The translations under genes were made by a program, and so were the position numbers. From the NCBI RefSeq assembly GCF_002157355.1, contig NZ_LYMK01000006.1:1-64000 (forward strand): DNA of 64,000 bases, written 5' to 3'. Each line of letters begins with the position of its first letter. Within the stretch, counting starts at the first letter, position 1. This DNA is from Variovorax sp. JS1663. Its GTDB lineage: Bacteria; Pseudomonadota; Gammaproteobacteria; Burkholderiales; Burkholderiaceae_C. The notes under the pieces were generated by a model that had not been told where the DNA came from, searched no databases, and was given only the letters and a program-made list of their open reading frames with translations. Shown in pieces: positions 53,201 through 63,207 of this stretch.

Positions 53201-54484
53201 TCAGGGGTTTTCGGTCTGCGCGGCGCGCTTCCAGGCCGCCGAGGCCTGATCCGCGTCGTCGCGGGCTTCCGCCAGCTGCGCCAGGGCCTGCCAGGCACGG
53301 CGGTGGAGGGCGGGGTCTTGTAACGCCAACCCCGCATGCGTGAGAAGTTGTTGCGCTTTGCCCCAGAGCTGGCGCTTCATGCATGCCATGCCGGCGAGGT
53401 ACTGGAGGTTGGCGTCGCGCGGGTTGTTGCGCTGCGCCGATTCGATTCGCGCCAGCCAGTCGGCATCGACCGAATCGAGCCCCGCCTCGAGGGCCCGGAC
53501 CAGCTTCACCCGCAGCGATTCGCCCAGGCTGCGCGGCTGCTCGATCATCCGCTCCCAGACGGGCAGCAGCCAGGCACGCGCCAGCGCCAGGTCGCCGCGC
53601 AGCGCCACCATGCGCTGCGCCGCGTGGATGGCGACCTCGGGCATCTCACGCTCGACCGTCTCGAGCTCGTCCCAGGCCCGCAGCAGCTGGGCCGGGTCAT
53701 GCGCGCCCGAGACCAGTTCGGTGGCCAGGCCGCGCACGATGCTCTGCGCGGCAGCATCGGAAAAAGCGCGGTGCTTGGCCAGGAGCCGGGCCGTCTCCAG
53801 GGCCTCCAGCGTGCGCCGGTCCTGGCGCGCCGCCTTGAGCCGCAATCGCAGCGCCAGCGTGCGCCGCTGCGCGCCCTGCGGCAGCTCTTCCAGCCGCGCC
53901 AGCGCGGCCGGCGCGTCGCGGTCATCGAGCGCCCAGCGGGCGGCCCGCAGTTGAACGCCCTCGCGCGTCTCGGGGCTGGCGAGCACGGGCCGCTCCGCAC
54001 TCTCGCCGAGCGCCTGCTGCAGGTGCGCGTCGCGGGCCGGACGGTCCTGCAGGGACTGGGCGCTCTCCGCGGCCAGCAGGTGCGCCAGCACGCGGATCTG
54101 CTGGGCCTGCGGCAGTTGCGCATCGAGCGCGGCCAGGGCCCGCTCCTGCGCCAGCGCTGCCAGCGCCGCCTTCCGGGAGCGCGAGAAGCGCCCGGCCAGC
54201 AGTTGGGCCACCGCGTCGAGCAGGGCGGCGTGCACGGAGCGCTCCTTCTGCTGCAGGCGCCACTGGCGCGCCTGCCTGGGCAGCGAAAACAGGGCCGACA
54301 GCGCGCGCAAGGCCACGTGCAGCAGGACGAAGGCCGCCAGCAGGATCAGCAGCGTGAGGTTGAGCGAGAGATCGACCCGCCAGGGCGGCCAGAAGACGGT
54401 GATCGTGCCCTGGTTGTTGCCGGCGAACAGCGCCACCGCCGCCGCAATGGCGAACAGAGCCAGGAACCAGAGTGCCGCGCGCAT
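53201..54484 (-). CDS. hemY: HemY, TPR-containing heme-biosynthesis-associated membrane protein
   Basis: The 427-residue protein has two N-terminal membrane helices (about 4-24 and 40-62, with TVFWPPWRVDLSLN between), then an Ala/Leu/Arg-rich array of TPR-like helices. This is the proteobacterial HemY, not the Bacillus protoporphyrinogen oxidase of the same name. Its exact role in heme synthesis is unsettled, although it is always linked to hemD/hemX. It starts 19 bases after the hemX stop. Confidence 0.9.
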   Translation of the reverse strand: MRAALWFLALFAIAAAVALFAGNNQGTITVFWPPWRVDLSLNLTLLILLAAFVLLHVALRALSALFSLPRQARQWRLQQKERSVHAALLDAVAQLLAGRFSRSRKAALAALAQERALAALDAQLPQAQQIRVLAHLLAAESAQSLQDRPARDAHLQQALGESAERPVLASPETREGVQLRAARWALDDRDAPAALARLEELPQGAQRRTLALRLRLKAARQDRRTLEALETARLLAKHRAFSDAAAQSIVRGLATELVSGAHDPAQLLRAWDELETVEREMPEVAIHAAQRMVALRGDLALARAWLLPVWERMIEQPRSLGESLRVKLVRALEAGLDSVDADWLARIESAQRNNPRDANLQYLAGMACMKRQLWGKAQQLLTHAGLALQDPALHRRAWQALAQLAEARDDADQASAAWKRAAQTENP

Positions 54485-54503
54485 GCCGCTGCCGTTCCTC
54501 TGC

Positions 54504-55580
54504 CTATCGCCCCGCCGCCGCCGTGGTGAGCGCGGCCAGCGTCTCCTCGATGCGCGGCGGCTCGCTGGTCTTGATCTGCGCCTGCAGCTGCTGCAGCAGG
54601 GTGGCCGCGGCCTGGACGCGACGCGAGGCCGGGTCGAAATAGCGGTTGAGCGAGGCCGAGACGGTGGCCAGCTCGTTGCGGGTGGTATCCACCTGCCTCG
54701 ACAGCAGGGCCAGGCGCGCATTGAGCAGCTGCAGCTTCAGGTTCTCGCGCAGGAAGAAGGTCTGGTCGGGCGACAGCAGCACGGCCTCGGGGCGGTCGAT
54801 GCGGCCCACGCGCAGCAGCGAGCGCGCCTCGTTGCGCACCATCAGCAACGCGCGCTCCCACCAGGGCGCGTCCACCGGGACCGGCTCCGCCTGCCACGGG
54901 TTGAGGCCGGCTCCGCGGGTGGCGACGGCATTGAGCGGTGGCAGGTCGTCCACCATGCGCACCAGGTCGTCGAGCTTCTGCAGGGCTTCGCCGGTATCGG
55001 CGCTGGTGCCCGCACGCAGGCGGTCGGCGTCGCGCTGCAAGGCCCTCTGCAGGGGTGCGAGCCGCGGCTGGGCGGCCCGGGAGACGCGCAGCTCGCCAGC
55101 CTTGAGCGCGGCCAGCAGCGGCTGCACGTTGCCGGTGACCTGCGCCTGCTGGAGCGCCAGGCGCACCGCGGCCTCGATGTCGACCACCAGGTTCTCGTCG
55201 CGCGAGCGCGAGAGGCTCTGCATCAGCTCCTCGAGTTGGGAGCGCTGCAGGGCCACCTCCGCCACGCGGGTCTCGTTGAGGGCGAGCCGCGCCGCCGTAT
55301 CGCGCACCGTTTCCTGCGCCTGGCGCGCGAGGGTGCGGGCCTCCATCGATTGCGCCATCGCGTCGGCGCTCTGCCGGGCAAGCTGCTCCTGCATGCCATC
55401 GACTTTCTGCCAGAGCACCAGCGCGACCAGCAGCGCCAGCAACGCGGCCCCGGCCAGCAGGCCGAGCAGGATCTTGGAGAGCAGGGCCCCCTGGGGTGGC
55501 GCCACCTGCAGGGGGGCCGGTACGGGCGGACGCGCCGACGGCTCCTGCACGGTTTCACTCAAGACGGAGGCGTCGCTCAT
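54504..55580 (-). CDS. hemX: HemX, membrane-anchored protein of the hem operon
   Basis: The 358-residue protein has a Pro-rich cytoplasmic N-terminus, one membrane helix (about 42-62) and a long helical periplasmic part with DDLVRMVDDLPPLN-like and WWERALLMVRNEARSLLRVGRID segments typical of HemX. Older annotations call it uroporphyrin-III C-methyltransferase, but it lacks SAM-binding methylase motifs. Its start overlaps the hemD stop (ATGA). Confidence 0.9.
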   Translation of the reverse strand: MSDASVLSETVQEPSARPPVPAPLQVAPPQGALLSKILLGLLAGAALLALLVALVLWQKVDGMQEQLARQSADAMAQSMEARTLARQAQETVRDTAARLALNETRVAEVALQRSQLEELMQSLSRSRDENLVVDIEAAVRLALQQAQVTGNVQPLLAALKAGELRVSRAAQPRLAPLQRALQRDADRLRAGTSADTGEALQKLDDLVRMVDDLPPLNAVATRGAGLNPWQAEPVPVDAPWWERALLMVRNEARSLLRVGRIDRPEAVLLSPDQTFFLRENLKLQLLNARLALLSRQVDTTRNELATVSASLNRYFDPASRRVQAAATLLQQLQAQIKTSEPPRIEETLAALTTAAAGR

Positions 55581-56350
55581 GCGAAGGATTCTATCGACGC
55601 GATCAGCGCGTCCGGCTCGGGCGAAGCGACGCGCACCATGCCGAAACCCGCGTCCCGCGCGGCTTCGGCGATGCGGGGATGGGTGGCGATCGCGCGTGCC
55701 GCGGCCCAGCGCCGGCCGGGCAGCGCATCGCGCAGATGCGCGATCGCTTCGGAGCTGCTGAACAGCCAGATGGCCTCGCCGCGCACGCCCAGTTCCGCGA
55801 GCGCGCGCCGGGGCGCATCCATCGGCGCGGCGAGGCGCCGATAGGCGACCACCGTGTCGCAGACGCCACCAGCCGCAGCAATCTCGTGTGCCAGCCAGGC
55901 GCGGCCAGCCGGCTGCCCCGCCGCATCGCCGCCGCGCACGATCAGTACGCGCACACCGGCGTAGACCTGCGTGTGGACCCGCGCCCAGAGCGCCTCGGAA
56001 TCGAACTGCTCCGCCTCCACGCCAGGCGCGTCGATGCGCGACGCGGCCACGCCGGACTGCTGCAATGCGCGCACGGTGCCGGGGCCGGTGGCCCAGCAGC
56101 GCGGCTGCGGGCCGGTCGCCGGGGCATCGGCGCCATCGAAGAAATGCGTCGCGGCCGCGGCGCTCACGAACATCAGGGCGGCATAGCTGCCGGCGTTGCG
56201 CCGCGCCGCGTCCAGCGCCGTGTGATCCGTCACCGGCGCGATCTCGATCAGCGGCAAGCCCTGGGCGTCCAATCCGGCATTGCGCAGCAGCTCGATCCAT
56301 CGCGCCGCCTCGCGCACGGGGCGCGTGACGATCACCCGGGGCGCCGGCAT
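55577..56350 (-). CDS. hemD: Uroporphyrinogen-III synthase
   Basis: HemD closes hydroxymethylbilane to uroporphyrinogen III. The 257-residue protein starts MPAPRVIVTRPVREA, with the two-lobed HemD fold; ATGPGTVRALQQSGV near 110-124 and WLFSSSEAIAHLRD near 190-203 are family-like. HemD is poorly conserved, so context (hemC one base away, hemX overlapping) is important. Start codon ATG is chosen from alignment with the typical N-terminal strand. Confidence 0.93.
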   Translation of the reverse strand: MPAPRVIVTRPVREAARWIELLRNAGLDAQGLPLIEIAPVTDHTALDAARRNAGSYAALMFVSAAAATHFFDGADAPATGPQPRCWATGPGTVRALQQSGVAASRIDAPGVEAEQFDSEALWARVHTQVYAGVRVLIVRGGDAAGQPAGRAWLAHEIAAAGGVCDTVVAYRRLAAPMDAPRRALAELGVRGEAIWLFSSSEAIAHLRDALPGRRWAAARAIATHPRIAEAARDAGFGMVRVASPEPDALIASIESFA

Positions 56351-56351
56351 C

Positions 56352-57257
56352 TCAGTGCGCGCCGGCTGCGCGCAGGAGCCGCGCGGCATGCTCGCCGAGC
56401 GCGGCGGCCTGCGCCGGGTCGGCCACCTCGGCCAGCGCGTGCACGCGGACCAGCGCCGCGGCGCCTTCGGGATCGCCCCAGGCCGCATCGATGCGCAGGC
56501 TGTCGCCGGGCTGCCAGCGCGCATGGGCCGCCAGCGGCATCGAGCAACTGCCGCCCATGGCCCGGCTCACCGCGCGTTCTGCGGCCGTGGCCAACGCATC
56601 GGGACGGCTGGCCAGCGGTGCGAGCAACGCGAGCAGATCGGCTCGATCGGCCCTGACCTCGATGCCCAGCGCGCCCTGCCCCGCTGCAGGCAGCATGGCC
56701 TCGGGCTCGAACACGGCGCGGATGCGGTTCTCGAGCCCCAGGCGCTTGAGGCCGGCGGCCGCCAGCACGATGGCGTCGTACTGGCCTTCGTCGAGCTTGC
56801 GCAGCCGGGTGTCGAGGTTGCCGCGCAGCGGCTCGATGCGCAGGTCGGGCCGCAGCGCGCGCAGCAGCACCACGCGGCGCAGGCTGGAGGTGCCGACCAC
56901 CGCGCCCTGCGGCAACGCGTCGAGCGAGTCATGGCGCGAGGAGACCAGCGCGTCGCGCGGGTCCTCGCGCTCCAGCACGCAGGCCAGCGCGAAGCCATCG
57001 GGCAGGTCCATCGGCACGTCCTTGAGGGAATGCACCGCGATGTCGGCACGTCCTTCCTCCAGCGCGAGCTCGAGTTCCTTGACGAACAGGCCCTTGCCGC
57101 CGACCTTCGACAGCGAGCGGTCCAGGATCTGGTCACCGCGGGTGGTCATTCCCAACAAGCTGGCCGTGTGGCCGGCGTGCCGAAGAAGGGATTGCACGTG
57201 CTCGGCCTGCCAGAGTGCCAGGCGGCTTTCGCGCGTGGCGATCACGATGTTGCTCAA
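56352..57257 (-). CDS. hemC: Porphobilinogen deaminase (hydroxymethylbilane synthase)
   Basis: HemC joins four porphobilinogens on a dipyrromethane cofactor. The 301-residue protein has [16 protein letters not shown] at the N-terminus, [23 protein letters not shown] near 61-83, GTSSLRR near 122-128 and the cofactor cysteine Cys238 in GGSCSMP. The start appears to be TTG; an ATG in frame nearby is absent and a GTG four codons later would remove part of the first strand. It is divergent from ppc, and the AlgZR-like pair lies 5 kb away. Confidence 0.96.
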   Translation of the reverse strand: MSNIVIATRESRLALWQAEHVQSLLRHAGHTASLLGMTTRGDQILDRSLSKVGGKGLFVKELELALEEGRADIAVHSLKDVPMDLPDGFALACVLEREDPRDALVSSRHDSLDALPQGAVVGTSSLRRVVLLRALRPDLRIEPLRGNLDTRLRKLDEGQYDAIVLAAAGLKRLGLENRIRAVFEPEAMLPAAGQGALGIEVRADRADLLALLAPLASRPDALATAAERAVSRAMGGSCSMPLAAHARWQPGDSLRIDAAWGDPEGAAALVRVHALAEVADPAQAAALGEHAARLLRAAGAH

Positions 57258-57353
57258 GGGCCGTTTCCGTAACGTTGGGGGATCGCAGGAATGCTAGCAT
57301 TGTTGCAACGCAGCAACGCGGCACCCACCCGGCTCGAACGAGGAGATATTCGA

Positions 57354-60191
57354 ATGAAGAGCAGCCCCGCCACCGCGTCCGCACCCCGGCGCAAGGACAG
57401 CGACGAACAACCGCTGATCGACGACATCCGGCTGCTCGGACGCATCCTCGGCGACGTGATCCGGGAACAGGAGGGCGAGGAAGCCTTCGCGCTGGTCGAG
57501 AAGATCCGCACCCTGTCGGTCTCCTTCCGCCGCGATGCCGACCATGCGGCCGACCGGGCGCTGAAGAATCTGCTCAAGGGCCTGAGCGCGGCCGAGACCG
57601 TGCGCGTGATCCGCGCCTTCACCTACTTCAGCCATCTCGCCAATCTGGCGGAGGACCGCCACCAGATCCGCCGCCGCACCGAGGCCGAGCGCGCCGGCGA
57701 AAGCGCGGCGGGCAGCCTGGAGGTGGCGCTGGCGCGCATCCGCAAGGCCGGCATCACGCCGGCGGCGGTGGCGGAATCGCTGGCGCACAGCTACGTGTCG
57801 CCGGTGCTGACGGCGCACCCGACCGAGGTGCAGCGCAAGAGCATCCTCGACGCCGAACGTGCCATCGCCCAACTGCTCACCGAGCGCGACGACATCAAGC
57901 TGCGCCAGCAGATGTTCGCCGGCGGCAAGGACGCGCTGAGTCCGCAGGCGCTGGCCGACAACGAGAACCGCATGCGCTCGCGCGTGACCCAGCTCTGGCA
58001 GACGCGCCTCCTGCGCTTCTCCAAGCTCACCGTGGCCGACGAGATCGAGAACGCGCTGAGCTACTACGAGGCCACCTTCCTGCGCGAGATCCCGCGCGTC
58101 TACGCGGACCTCGAGAAGGCCCTGGGCCAGGCCGACATCGCGCCCTTCCTGCGCATGGGCCAGTGGATCGGCGGCGACCGCGACGGCAACCCCAACGTGA
58201 CGGCCGAAAGCCTCGAATATGCGATGCGCCGCCAGTCCGAGCTCGCGCTGCGCTATTACCTCACCGAGGTGCACTTCCTCGGCGGCGAGCTCTCGCTGTC
58301 GGCCACGCTGGTCGACGTGTCGGTGGAGATGCAGGCCCTGGCCGAGCGCTCGCCCGACCACAACGAGCACCGCCAGGACGAGCCCTACCGCCGCGCCCTC
58401 ACCGGCGTCTATTCGCGCTTGGCGGCCACGCTGCGCGAACTCAGCGGCGGCGAGGCGGCGCGCCATGCAGTGGCGCCGCAGAACCCGTATCACAGCGCCC
58501 AGGAATTCCTGGCCGACCTGCGCACCGTCGAGGAATCGCTGCTCGACAAGCACGGCGCGCCGATGGTGGGCCAGCGCCTGGCCCCGCTGATCCGCGCGGT
58601 GGAGGTGTTCGGCTTCCACCTCGCTACCGTGGACCTGCGCCAGAGCTCCGACAAGCACGAGGCGGTGGTGGCCGAGCTGCTGGCCGCCGCGCGCATCGAG
58701 CCCGACTACGCCGCGCTGCCCGAAGAGGCCAAGCAGACCCTGCTGCTGCGCCTGCTCGACGACGCCCGCCCGCTGCGCGTGCCCGACGCTGCCTACTCGC
58801 CGCTGGCACAGAGCGAGCTGGCCATCTTCACCGCCGCCCGCACGGCGCGCGCGCGCTACGGTGCGGCGGCGATCCGCCACTACATCATCAGCCACACCGA
58901 GACGGTCAGCGACCTGCTCGAAGCCCTGCTGTTGCAGAAGGAAGTGGGCCTGCTGCGCGGCACCCTGGACGACAACGCCACCGCCGACCTGATCGTGGTG
59001 CCGCTCTTCGAGACCATCGAGGATTTGCGTAACGCCGCGCCCATCGTGCGCACCTTCTACGGCCTGCCCGGCATCCAGGCGCTGGTGCAACGCTCGGGCG
59101 GCGAGCAGGACGTCATGCTGGGCTACAGCGACAGCAACAAGGACGGCGGAATCTTCACCAGCAACTGGGAGCTGTACCGCGCAGGCACCGCGCTGGTGGC
59201 GCTGTTCGACGAACTCAACAAGAAGGAGAAGACGTCCATTCGGCTGCGCATGTTCCACGGCCGCGGCGGCACGGTCGGGCGCGGCGGCGGCCCGAGCTAC
59301 CAGGCCATCCTGGCGCAGCCGCCCGGCACGGTGCGCGGCCAGATCCGCCTGACCGAGCAGGGCGAGGTGATCGGCTCCAAGTACGCCAACCGCGAGATCG
59401 GCCGGCGCAACCTCGAGACACTGGTCGCGGCCACGCTGGAGGCCACGCTGTTGCCCTCCGCCAAGGCCGCGCCGGCCGCCTTTCTCAGCGCCGCGGACGA
59501 ACTGTCGGCCGCGAGCATGGCAACCTACCGGGCGCTGGTCTACGAGACGCCCGGCTTCAGCGACTATTTCTTCAGCGCCACGCCGATCCGCGAGATCGCC
59601 GAGCTCAACATCGGCTCGCGCCCCTCCTCGCGCAACCCCAACCGCAGCATCGAAGACCTGCGCGCCGTGCCCTGGAGCTTCAGCTGGGGCCAGTGCCGGC
59701 TCACGCTGCCGGGCTGGTACGGCTTCGGCTCGGCCATCGAGCGGTTCCTGGCCGCCGCCGGCAGCGCGGCCGCACGCAAGGAGCGCCAGGCCCTGCTGCA
59801 GCGCATGTACGCCCAGTGGCCCTTTTTCAGCACCCTGCTGTCGAACATGGACATGGTGCTGGCCAAGAGCGACCTGGCGCTGGCCTCGCGCTATGCCGAG
59901 CTGGTGGAAGACCGCAAGCTGCGGCAGAAGGTGTTCGCGATGATCGACGCCGAGTGGCACCGCACCTCCGACGCGCTCACGCTGATCACCGGCGCCAGGC
60001 AGCGGCTCGAGGGCAACGTCGAGATGCAGCGCTCGATCCGCCACCGCTTCCCCTACATCGACCCGCTGCACCACCTGCAGGTCGAGCTGATGCGCCGCTG
60101 GCGCGGCGGCCAGCAGGACGACGAGCGGGTGCAGCGCGGCATCCACATGTCGATCAACGGCGTGGCGGCAGGGCTGCGGAATACCGGCTGA
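57354..60191 (+). CDS. ppc: Phosphoenolpyruvate carboxylase
   Basis: Ppc carboxylates PEP to oxaloacetate to refill the TCA cycle. The 945-residue length is typical for the long bacterial form. Motifs include [12 protein letters not shown] near residue 153 with the catalytic His, [13 protein letters not shown] near 267-279, [16 protein letters not shown] near 590-605 and [16 protein letters not shown] near 630-645, and the C-terminal RNTG. The ATG at 57354 is preceded by GAGGAGA, preferable to the ATG at 57291. A hairpin GTCGCCG/CGGCGAC lies about 19 bases after the stop. Confidence 0.96.
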   Translation: MKSSPATASAPRRKDSDEQPLIDDIRLLGRILGDVIREQEGEEAFALVEKIRTLSVSFRRDADHAADRALKNLLKGLSAAETVRVIRAFTYFSHLANLAEDRHQIRRRTEAERAGESAAGSLEVALARIRKAGITPAAVAESLAHSYVSPVLTAHPTEVQRKSILDAERAIAQLLTERDDIKLRQQMFAGGKDALSPQALADNENRMRSRVTQLWQTRLLRFSKLTVADEIENALSYYEATFLREIPRVYADLEKALGQADIAPFLRMGQWIGGDRDGNPNVTAESLEYAMRRQSELALRYYLTEVHFLGGELSLSATLVDVSVEMQALAERSPDHNEHRQDEPYRRALTGVYSRLAATLRELSGGEAARHAVAPQNPYHSAQEFLADLRTVEESLLDKHGAPMVGQRLAPLIRAVEVFGFHLATVDLRQSSDKHEAVVAELLAAARIEPDYAALPEEAKQTLLLRLLDDARPLRVPDAAYSPLAQSELAIFTAARTARARYGAAAIRHYIISHTETVSDLLEALLLQKEVGLLRGTLDDNATADLIVVPLFETIEDLRNAAPIVRTFYGLPGIQALVQRSGGEQDVMLGYSDSNKDGGIFTSNWELYRAGTALVALFDELNKKEKTSIRLRMFHGRGGTVGRGGGPSYQAILAQPPGTVRGQIRLTEQGEVIGSKYANREIGRRNLETLVAATLEATLLPSAKAAPAAFLSAADELSAASMATYRALVYETPGFSDYFFSATPIREIAELNIGSRPSSRNPNRSIEDLRAVPWSFSWGQCRLTLPGWYGFGSAIERFLAAAGSAAARKERQALLQRMYAQWPFFSTLLSNMDMVLAKSDLALASRYAELVEDRKLRQKVFAMIDAEWHRTSDALTLITGARQRLEGNVEMQRSIRHRFPYIDPLHHLQVELMRRWRGGQQDDERVQRGIHMSINGVAAGLRNTG

Positions 60192-60236
60192 TCGTGCCGA
60201 AAATCCCTGGTCGCCGCACAATCGGCGACTGCATGA

Positions 60237-60309
60237 GCCTCCACGCTTCTCACTTCGCGTATCCGCTGCCCCCCAGAGGAAGCGCAAGCCTCCTTGGGGC
60301 CGCCCGGCG
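60237..60309. repeat. Probable dispersed intergenic repeat upstream of LysR gene
   Basis: The segment has the cadence CTCACTTCGCGTATCCGCTG, then CCCCCCAGAGG-AAGCGCAAG-CCTCCTTGGGG as an imperfect inverted repeat, then CCGCCCGGCG. Very similar segments (Cys-loop-free GC palindromes with CCCC...GGGG arms after CACTTCG) are, from memory, frequent between genes in Variovorax, Acidovorax and relatives. Only one copy is seen here. Confidence 0.5.
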
Positions 60310-60320
60310 ATCGGCCTGAC

Positions 60321-61226
60321 ATGGACAGCCTCGACCTGATCAGGACCTTCCGCGAGGTGGCCGCCCACGGCAGCTTCTCGCGTGCTGCCAGCCGCCTCGA
60401 CATGTCGAAGGCCACCGTCAGCAAATACGTCGCCGAACTGGAGAGCCGCTTCGGCGTGCGCCTGCTCAACCGCTCGACCCGCTCCGTCAGCCTCACCGAT
60501 GCCGGCACCCTGCTCCTGGAGCGCAGCAAGCCGGTGATGGAGATGATCGAGCTCACCCAAGCCGAGCTGCAGGAACACGCCACCCGCCCCACCGGCCGCC
60601 TGCGCATCTCGGCGCCGCAGGGCATGGGCCAGGGCGATCTGCCCCGGCTGCTCGGGGAGTTCATGGGTCACTACCCGGACGTCAGCATCAGCCTTCACCT
60701 GAGCCTGCAATTGGTGGACCTGGCCGAGGAAGGCATCGACCTGGCGCTGCGCTTCGGGCCGATCGCGGACGACAACCTCATCGTGCGCAAGCTCGCCAGG
60801 CCCCGCATGGTGGTGTGCGCCTCGCCGCTCTACTGGAAGAAGCGGGGCATCCCCACCCATCCGAGCGAGCTGTCGCAGCATGACGCGCTCACGCTCTCGC
60901 GCTTCGGCCCCCATCCGCACTGGATGTTCGAGGTCGACGGCAAGCCGCTGGACGTGCCGGTCAAGAGCCGCATGGACGCGAGCGAGGGCGCACCGCTGGT
61001 GCAGGTGGCGATGATGGGCTTCGGCGTCGTGTACCTGCCCGCGCTGCTGGTGCAGCCGCACATCGACCACGGCGAGCTGGTGCCGGTGCTGCAGGACCAT
61101 GTGCGCAACGACGTGTGGCTCTCGGCCGCCTATCTCCAGCGGCGCCACAACAGCGCCGCGCTGCGCGCGCTGCTGGATTTTCTGCAGACGCGGATCGCGA
61201 AGAAATACCCGCCGGACAAGCGCTGA
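60321..61226 (+). CDS. LysR family transcriptional regulator
   Basis: The 301-residue protein has an N-terminal winged helix-turn-helix (residues 3-60, FREVAAHGSFSRAASRLDMSKATVSKYVAELESRFGVRLLNR) and a periplasmic-binding-like effector domain. It belongs to the CrgA/DntR-like subgroup (SKATVSKYVAELE), often next to genes it controls divergently; here no divergent partner exists, since ppc is collinear upstream. The ligand and targets are unknown. ATG at 60321 gives MDSLDLIRTF. Confidence 0.9.
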   Translation: MDSLDLIRTFREVAAHGSFSRAASRLDMSKATVSKYVAELESRFGVRLLNRSTRSVSLTDAGTLLLERSKPVMEMIELTQAELQEHATRPTGRLRISAPQGMGQGDLPRLLGEFMGHYPDVSISLHLSLQLVDLAEEGIDLALRFGPIADDNLIVRKLARPRMVVCASPLYWKKRGIPTHPSELSQHDALTLSRFGPHPHWMFEVDGKPLDVPVKSRMDASEGAPLVQVAMMGFGVVYLPALLVQPHIDHGELVPVLQDHVRNDVWLSAAYLQRRHNSAALRALLDFLQTRIAKKYPPDKR

Positions 61227-61248
61227 GGATGTTGTCCCCCCTCGGGCT

Positions 61249-62460
61249 CTAGTCCCCCAATAGCTCGCCAATGGGCTGCAGGTCTTCCACCCGGTCGCAG
61301 ATGGCCTTGACCACCATCATGATCGGGATGCCCAGCAGCAGGCCCCAGATCCCCCAGAGCCAGCCCCAGAAGATCACGCCCACGAACACCGCCACCGGGT
61401 TCATGCGGCTGGTGCGGCTGGTGAGCCAGGGCACCAGCAGGTTGCCCACCAGCGTGTGGATCAGGAGCGAGGTGCCGCCGACCAGCAGCGCCATCTGGAT
61501 GCTGTTGAACTGCAGGAAGGCCACCAGGCCCGCCGCGGCCATCACGATCACCGAGCCGATGTAGGGGATGAGATTGGTCACCGCCGCGACGATGCCCCAC
61601 ACGGCCGCGTTCTCCAGGCCGATGGCCCAGAAGGCCAGGCCGGTGGCGACGCCCACCATCGCGCTGGTGAGGATCTGCACCAGCAGGTAGCGCTCGATGT
61701 GCTGCGTGATGTCGTCCAGCACGTGCACGGTGATCCGCTTCTTCTGCAGGCTCGGGCCGGTGATCTTCACCAGCTTGCGCCGGAAGGTGTCGCCCGAGCC
61801 GAGCGCGAAATAGGTCAGGAAGGCCACGAGCGTGAGCTGCCCGGCCGCGCTGATCAGGCCCACCGTGCCGCTCCAGAGGTAGTCGCGCACGTTGAAGGGC
61901 GGCCGCTCGATGATCACGCGCGAGACGCCGCGGCGCGAGGCCACCTTGGCCGAGTTCTCGTCGGCCGCCTGCTCGAGTTGCGCGGCCGCCTTCTGCACCG
62001 TGTCGAGCGCGCTGGGGTCACCGGCACGGGTGTTGGCCCGGACCGCCAGGCGCAGCTTCTGCGCCGCCAGCGGCAGGGTGTCGAGCAGCTCGGACGCGCT
62101 GCCGGACAGCCTGTAGCCGGTCCAGCCGAAGGCACCGCCGAGCCCGAGCAGGATCAGCGCGGCGCCGATCCAGCGCGAGATCCGCCAGCGCTCCAGCAGG
62201 CCGACCAGCGGCGCGAGCGCATAGGTCAGCAGCAGGCTCAGCAGCAGCGGGACGAACACCGCCTTGGCCCAATGCAGCGTGAAAACCACGGCCAGCACGC
62301 ACAGCACGACCAGCGCCGCGCTGCGCACGTCGACCGGCATGTGCAGCAGCAAGCGGTCCGGCTCGGGCCGCTCGACCGGCTCCAGCGTCGGTTCCTGCGG
62401 TGGTGGTGGCGGAGGCTCCGGCGGCGGCTCCACCGCCTTCTGTTCGGGCTGATCGCTCAT
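61249..62460 (-). CDS. AI-2E family transporter (PerM/TqsA-like)
   Basis: The 403-residue protein has a Pro/Glu-rich cytoplasmic N-terminus (first 40 residues) and about eight membrane segments. The family block VVNLIPYIG-like appears as AVTNLIPYIGSVIVMAAAG near 296-314; HTLVGNLLVPWL and NPVAVFVGVIFWGWLWG follow. Members export AI-2 or small solutes or act as Na/H antiporters, so the substrate is uncertain. It overlaps the response-regulator gene by 4 bases (ATGA), suggesting co-transcription with the two-component pair. Confidence 0.88.
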   Translation of the reverse strand: MSDQPEQKAVEPPPEPPPPPPQEPTLEPVERPEPDRLLLHMPVDVRSAALVVLCVLAVVFTLHWAKAVFVPLLLSLLLTYALAPLVGLLERWRISRWIGAALILLGLGGAFGWTGYRLSGSASELLDTLPLAAQKLRLAVRANTRAGDPSALDTVQKAAAQLEQAADENSAKVASRRGVSRVIIERPPFNVRDYLWSGTVGLISAAGQLTLVAFLTYFALGSGDTFRRKLVKITGPSLQKKRITVHVLDDITQHIERYLLVQILTSAMVGVATGLAFWAIGLENAAVWGIVAAVTNLIPYIGSVIVMAAAGLVAFLQFNSIQMALLVGGTSLLIHTLVGNLLVPWLTSRTSRMNPVAVFVGVIFWGWLWGIWGLLLGIPIMMVVKAICDRVEDLQPIGELLGD

Positions 62461-63206
62461 CGCGGGTCCTTGAGCACTTCGCGCACCGCAGGCAATTGGC
62501 GCCGCGACACCACCACAGGCTCCGGGATGCCGTCGAGTCGCAAGGCCCAGCCCTCGGCGTCCTCGCCGTCGTCGTACTTCTCGAGGGCACGGATCGCCTG
62601 GCGCGCCACCAGCGCGTTGCGATGCACGCGCACGAAGCGCGCGGGGTAGCGCTCCTCGAGTTCGGCCAGCGAGCCGTCGTAGATGTGGCTGCGCGCCGCG
62701 GTGCGCACGGTGAGGTACTTGAACTCGGACTTGAGGTAGAGCACTTCCGACAGCAGCACCCGCTCGGTGCGGCCGCGGTCCTGGATCAGCAGCACCTCCT
62801 GCGGCACGTCTGTCGCCGGGTTGCGCCGGTCCCGGAGGAAGCGCTCGGCTTTCTGGAGTGCCTGCTGCAGCCGCTCGGCCCGCACCGGCTTGGTCAGGTA
62901 GTCGACCGCCTCCAGCTCGAAAGCCGTCACGGCATGGGCCGCGTGGGCGGTGACGAACACCACGGCCGGCGCACCGGTGCGCTCGCGCAGGCTGCGCGCC
63001 AGCGCGATGCCGTCCACGCCGGGCATGTGGATGTCCAGCAGCACCAGGTCGACATCCGAAACGTGCAGGTGCGCCTGCGCCTCGGCGCCATTCGCCGCCT
63101 CGGCCACCACTTCGGCCCCCGGCGCGCGGCAGTCGGCCAGGAGCGTGCGCAGGCGCGAGCGGGCCAGCATTTCGTCGTCGACGATCAGGGTGCGAAGAAG
63201 GTTCAT
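62457..63206 (-). CDS. LytTR-family response regulator, AlgR-like
   Basis: The 249-residue regulator has a receiver domain (Asp10/Asp11, phospho-Asp58 in LLDIHMPG, Lys107 in LTKP) and a C-terminal LytTR DNA-binding domain (about 145-245; YLKSEFKYLTVRTA and FVRVHRNALV). This is the AlgR arrangement, and in Pseudomonas algZ-algR lies directly before hemC-hemD; here the pair is separated from hemC by ppc, lysR and the transporter. It is separated from the kinase by one base. Confidence 0.92.
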   Translation of the reverse strand: MNLLRTLIVDDEMLARSRLRTLLADCRAPGAEVVAEAANGAEAQAHLHVSDVDLVLLDIHMPGVDGIALARSLRERTGAPAVVFVTAHAAHAVTAFELEAVDYLTKPVRAERLQQALQKAERFLRDRRNPATDVPQEVLLIQDRGRTERVLLSEVLYLKSEFKYLTVRTAARSHIYDGSLAELEERYPARFVRVHRNALVARQAIRALEKYDDGEDAEGWALRLDGIPEPVVVSRRQLPAVREVLKDPR

Positions 63207-63207
63207 G

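Noticed and set aside
57294..61271. Minus-strand open frame of 1325 codons opposite ppc and lysR
   Set aside because: It mirrors the codon structure of ppc (His/Gly/Ala/Arg-rich translation), has no recognisable domain and crosses real genes on the other strand; long antisense frames are expected at this GC content.
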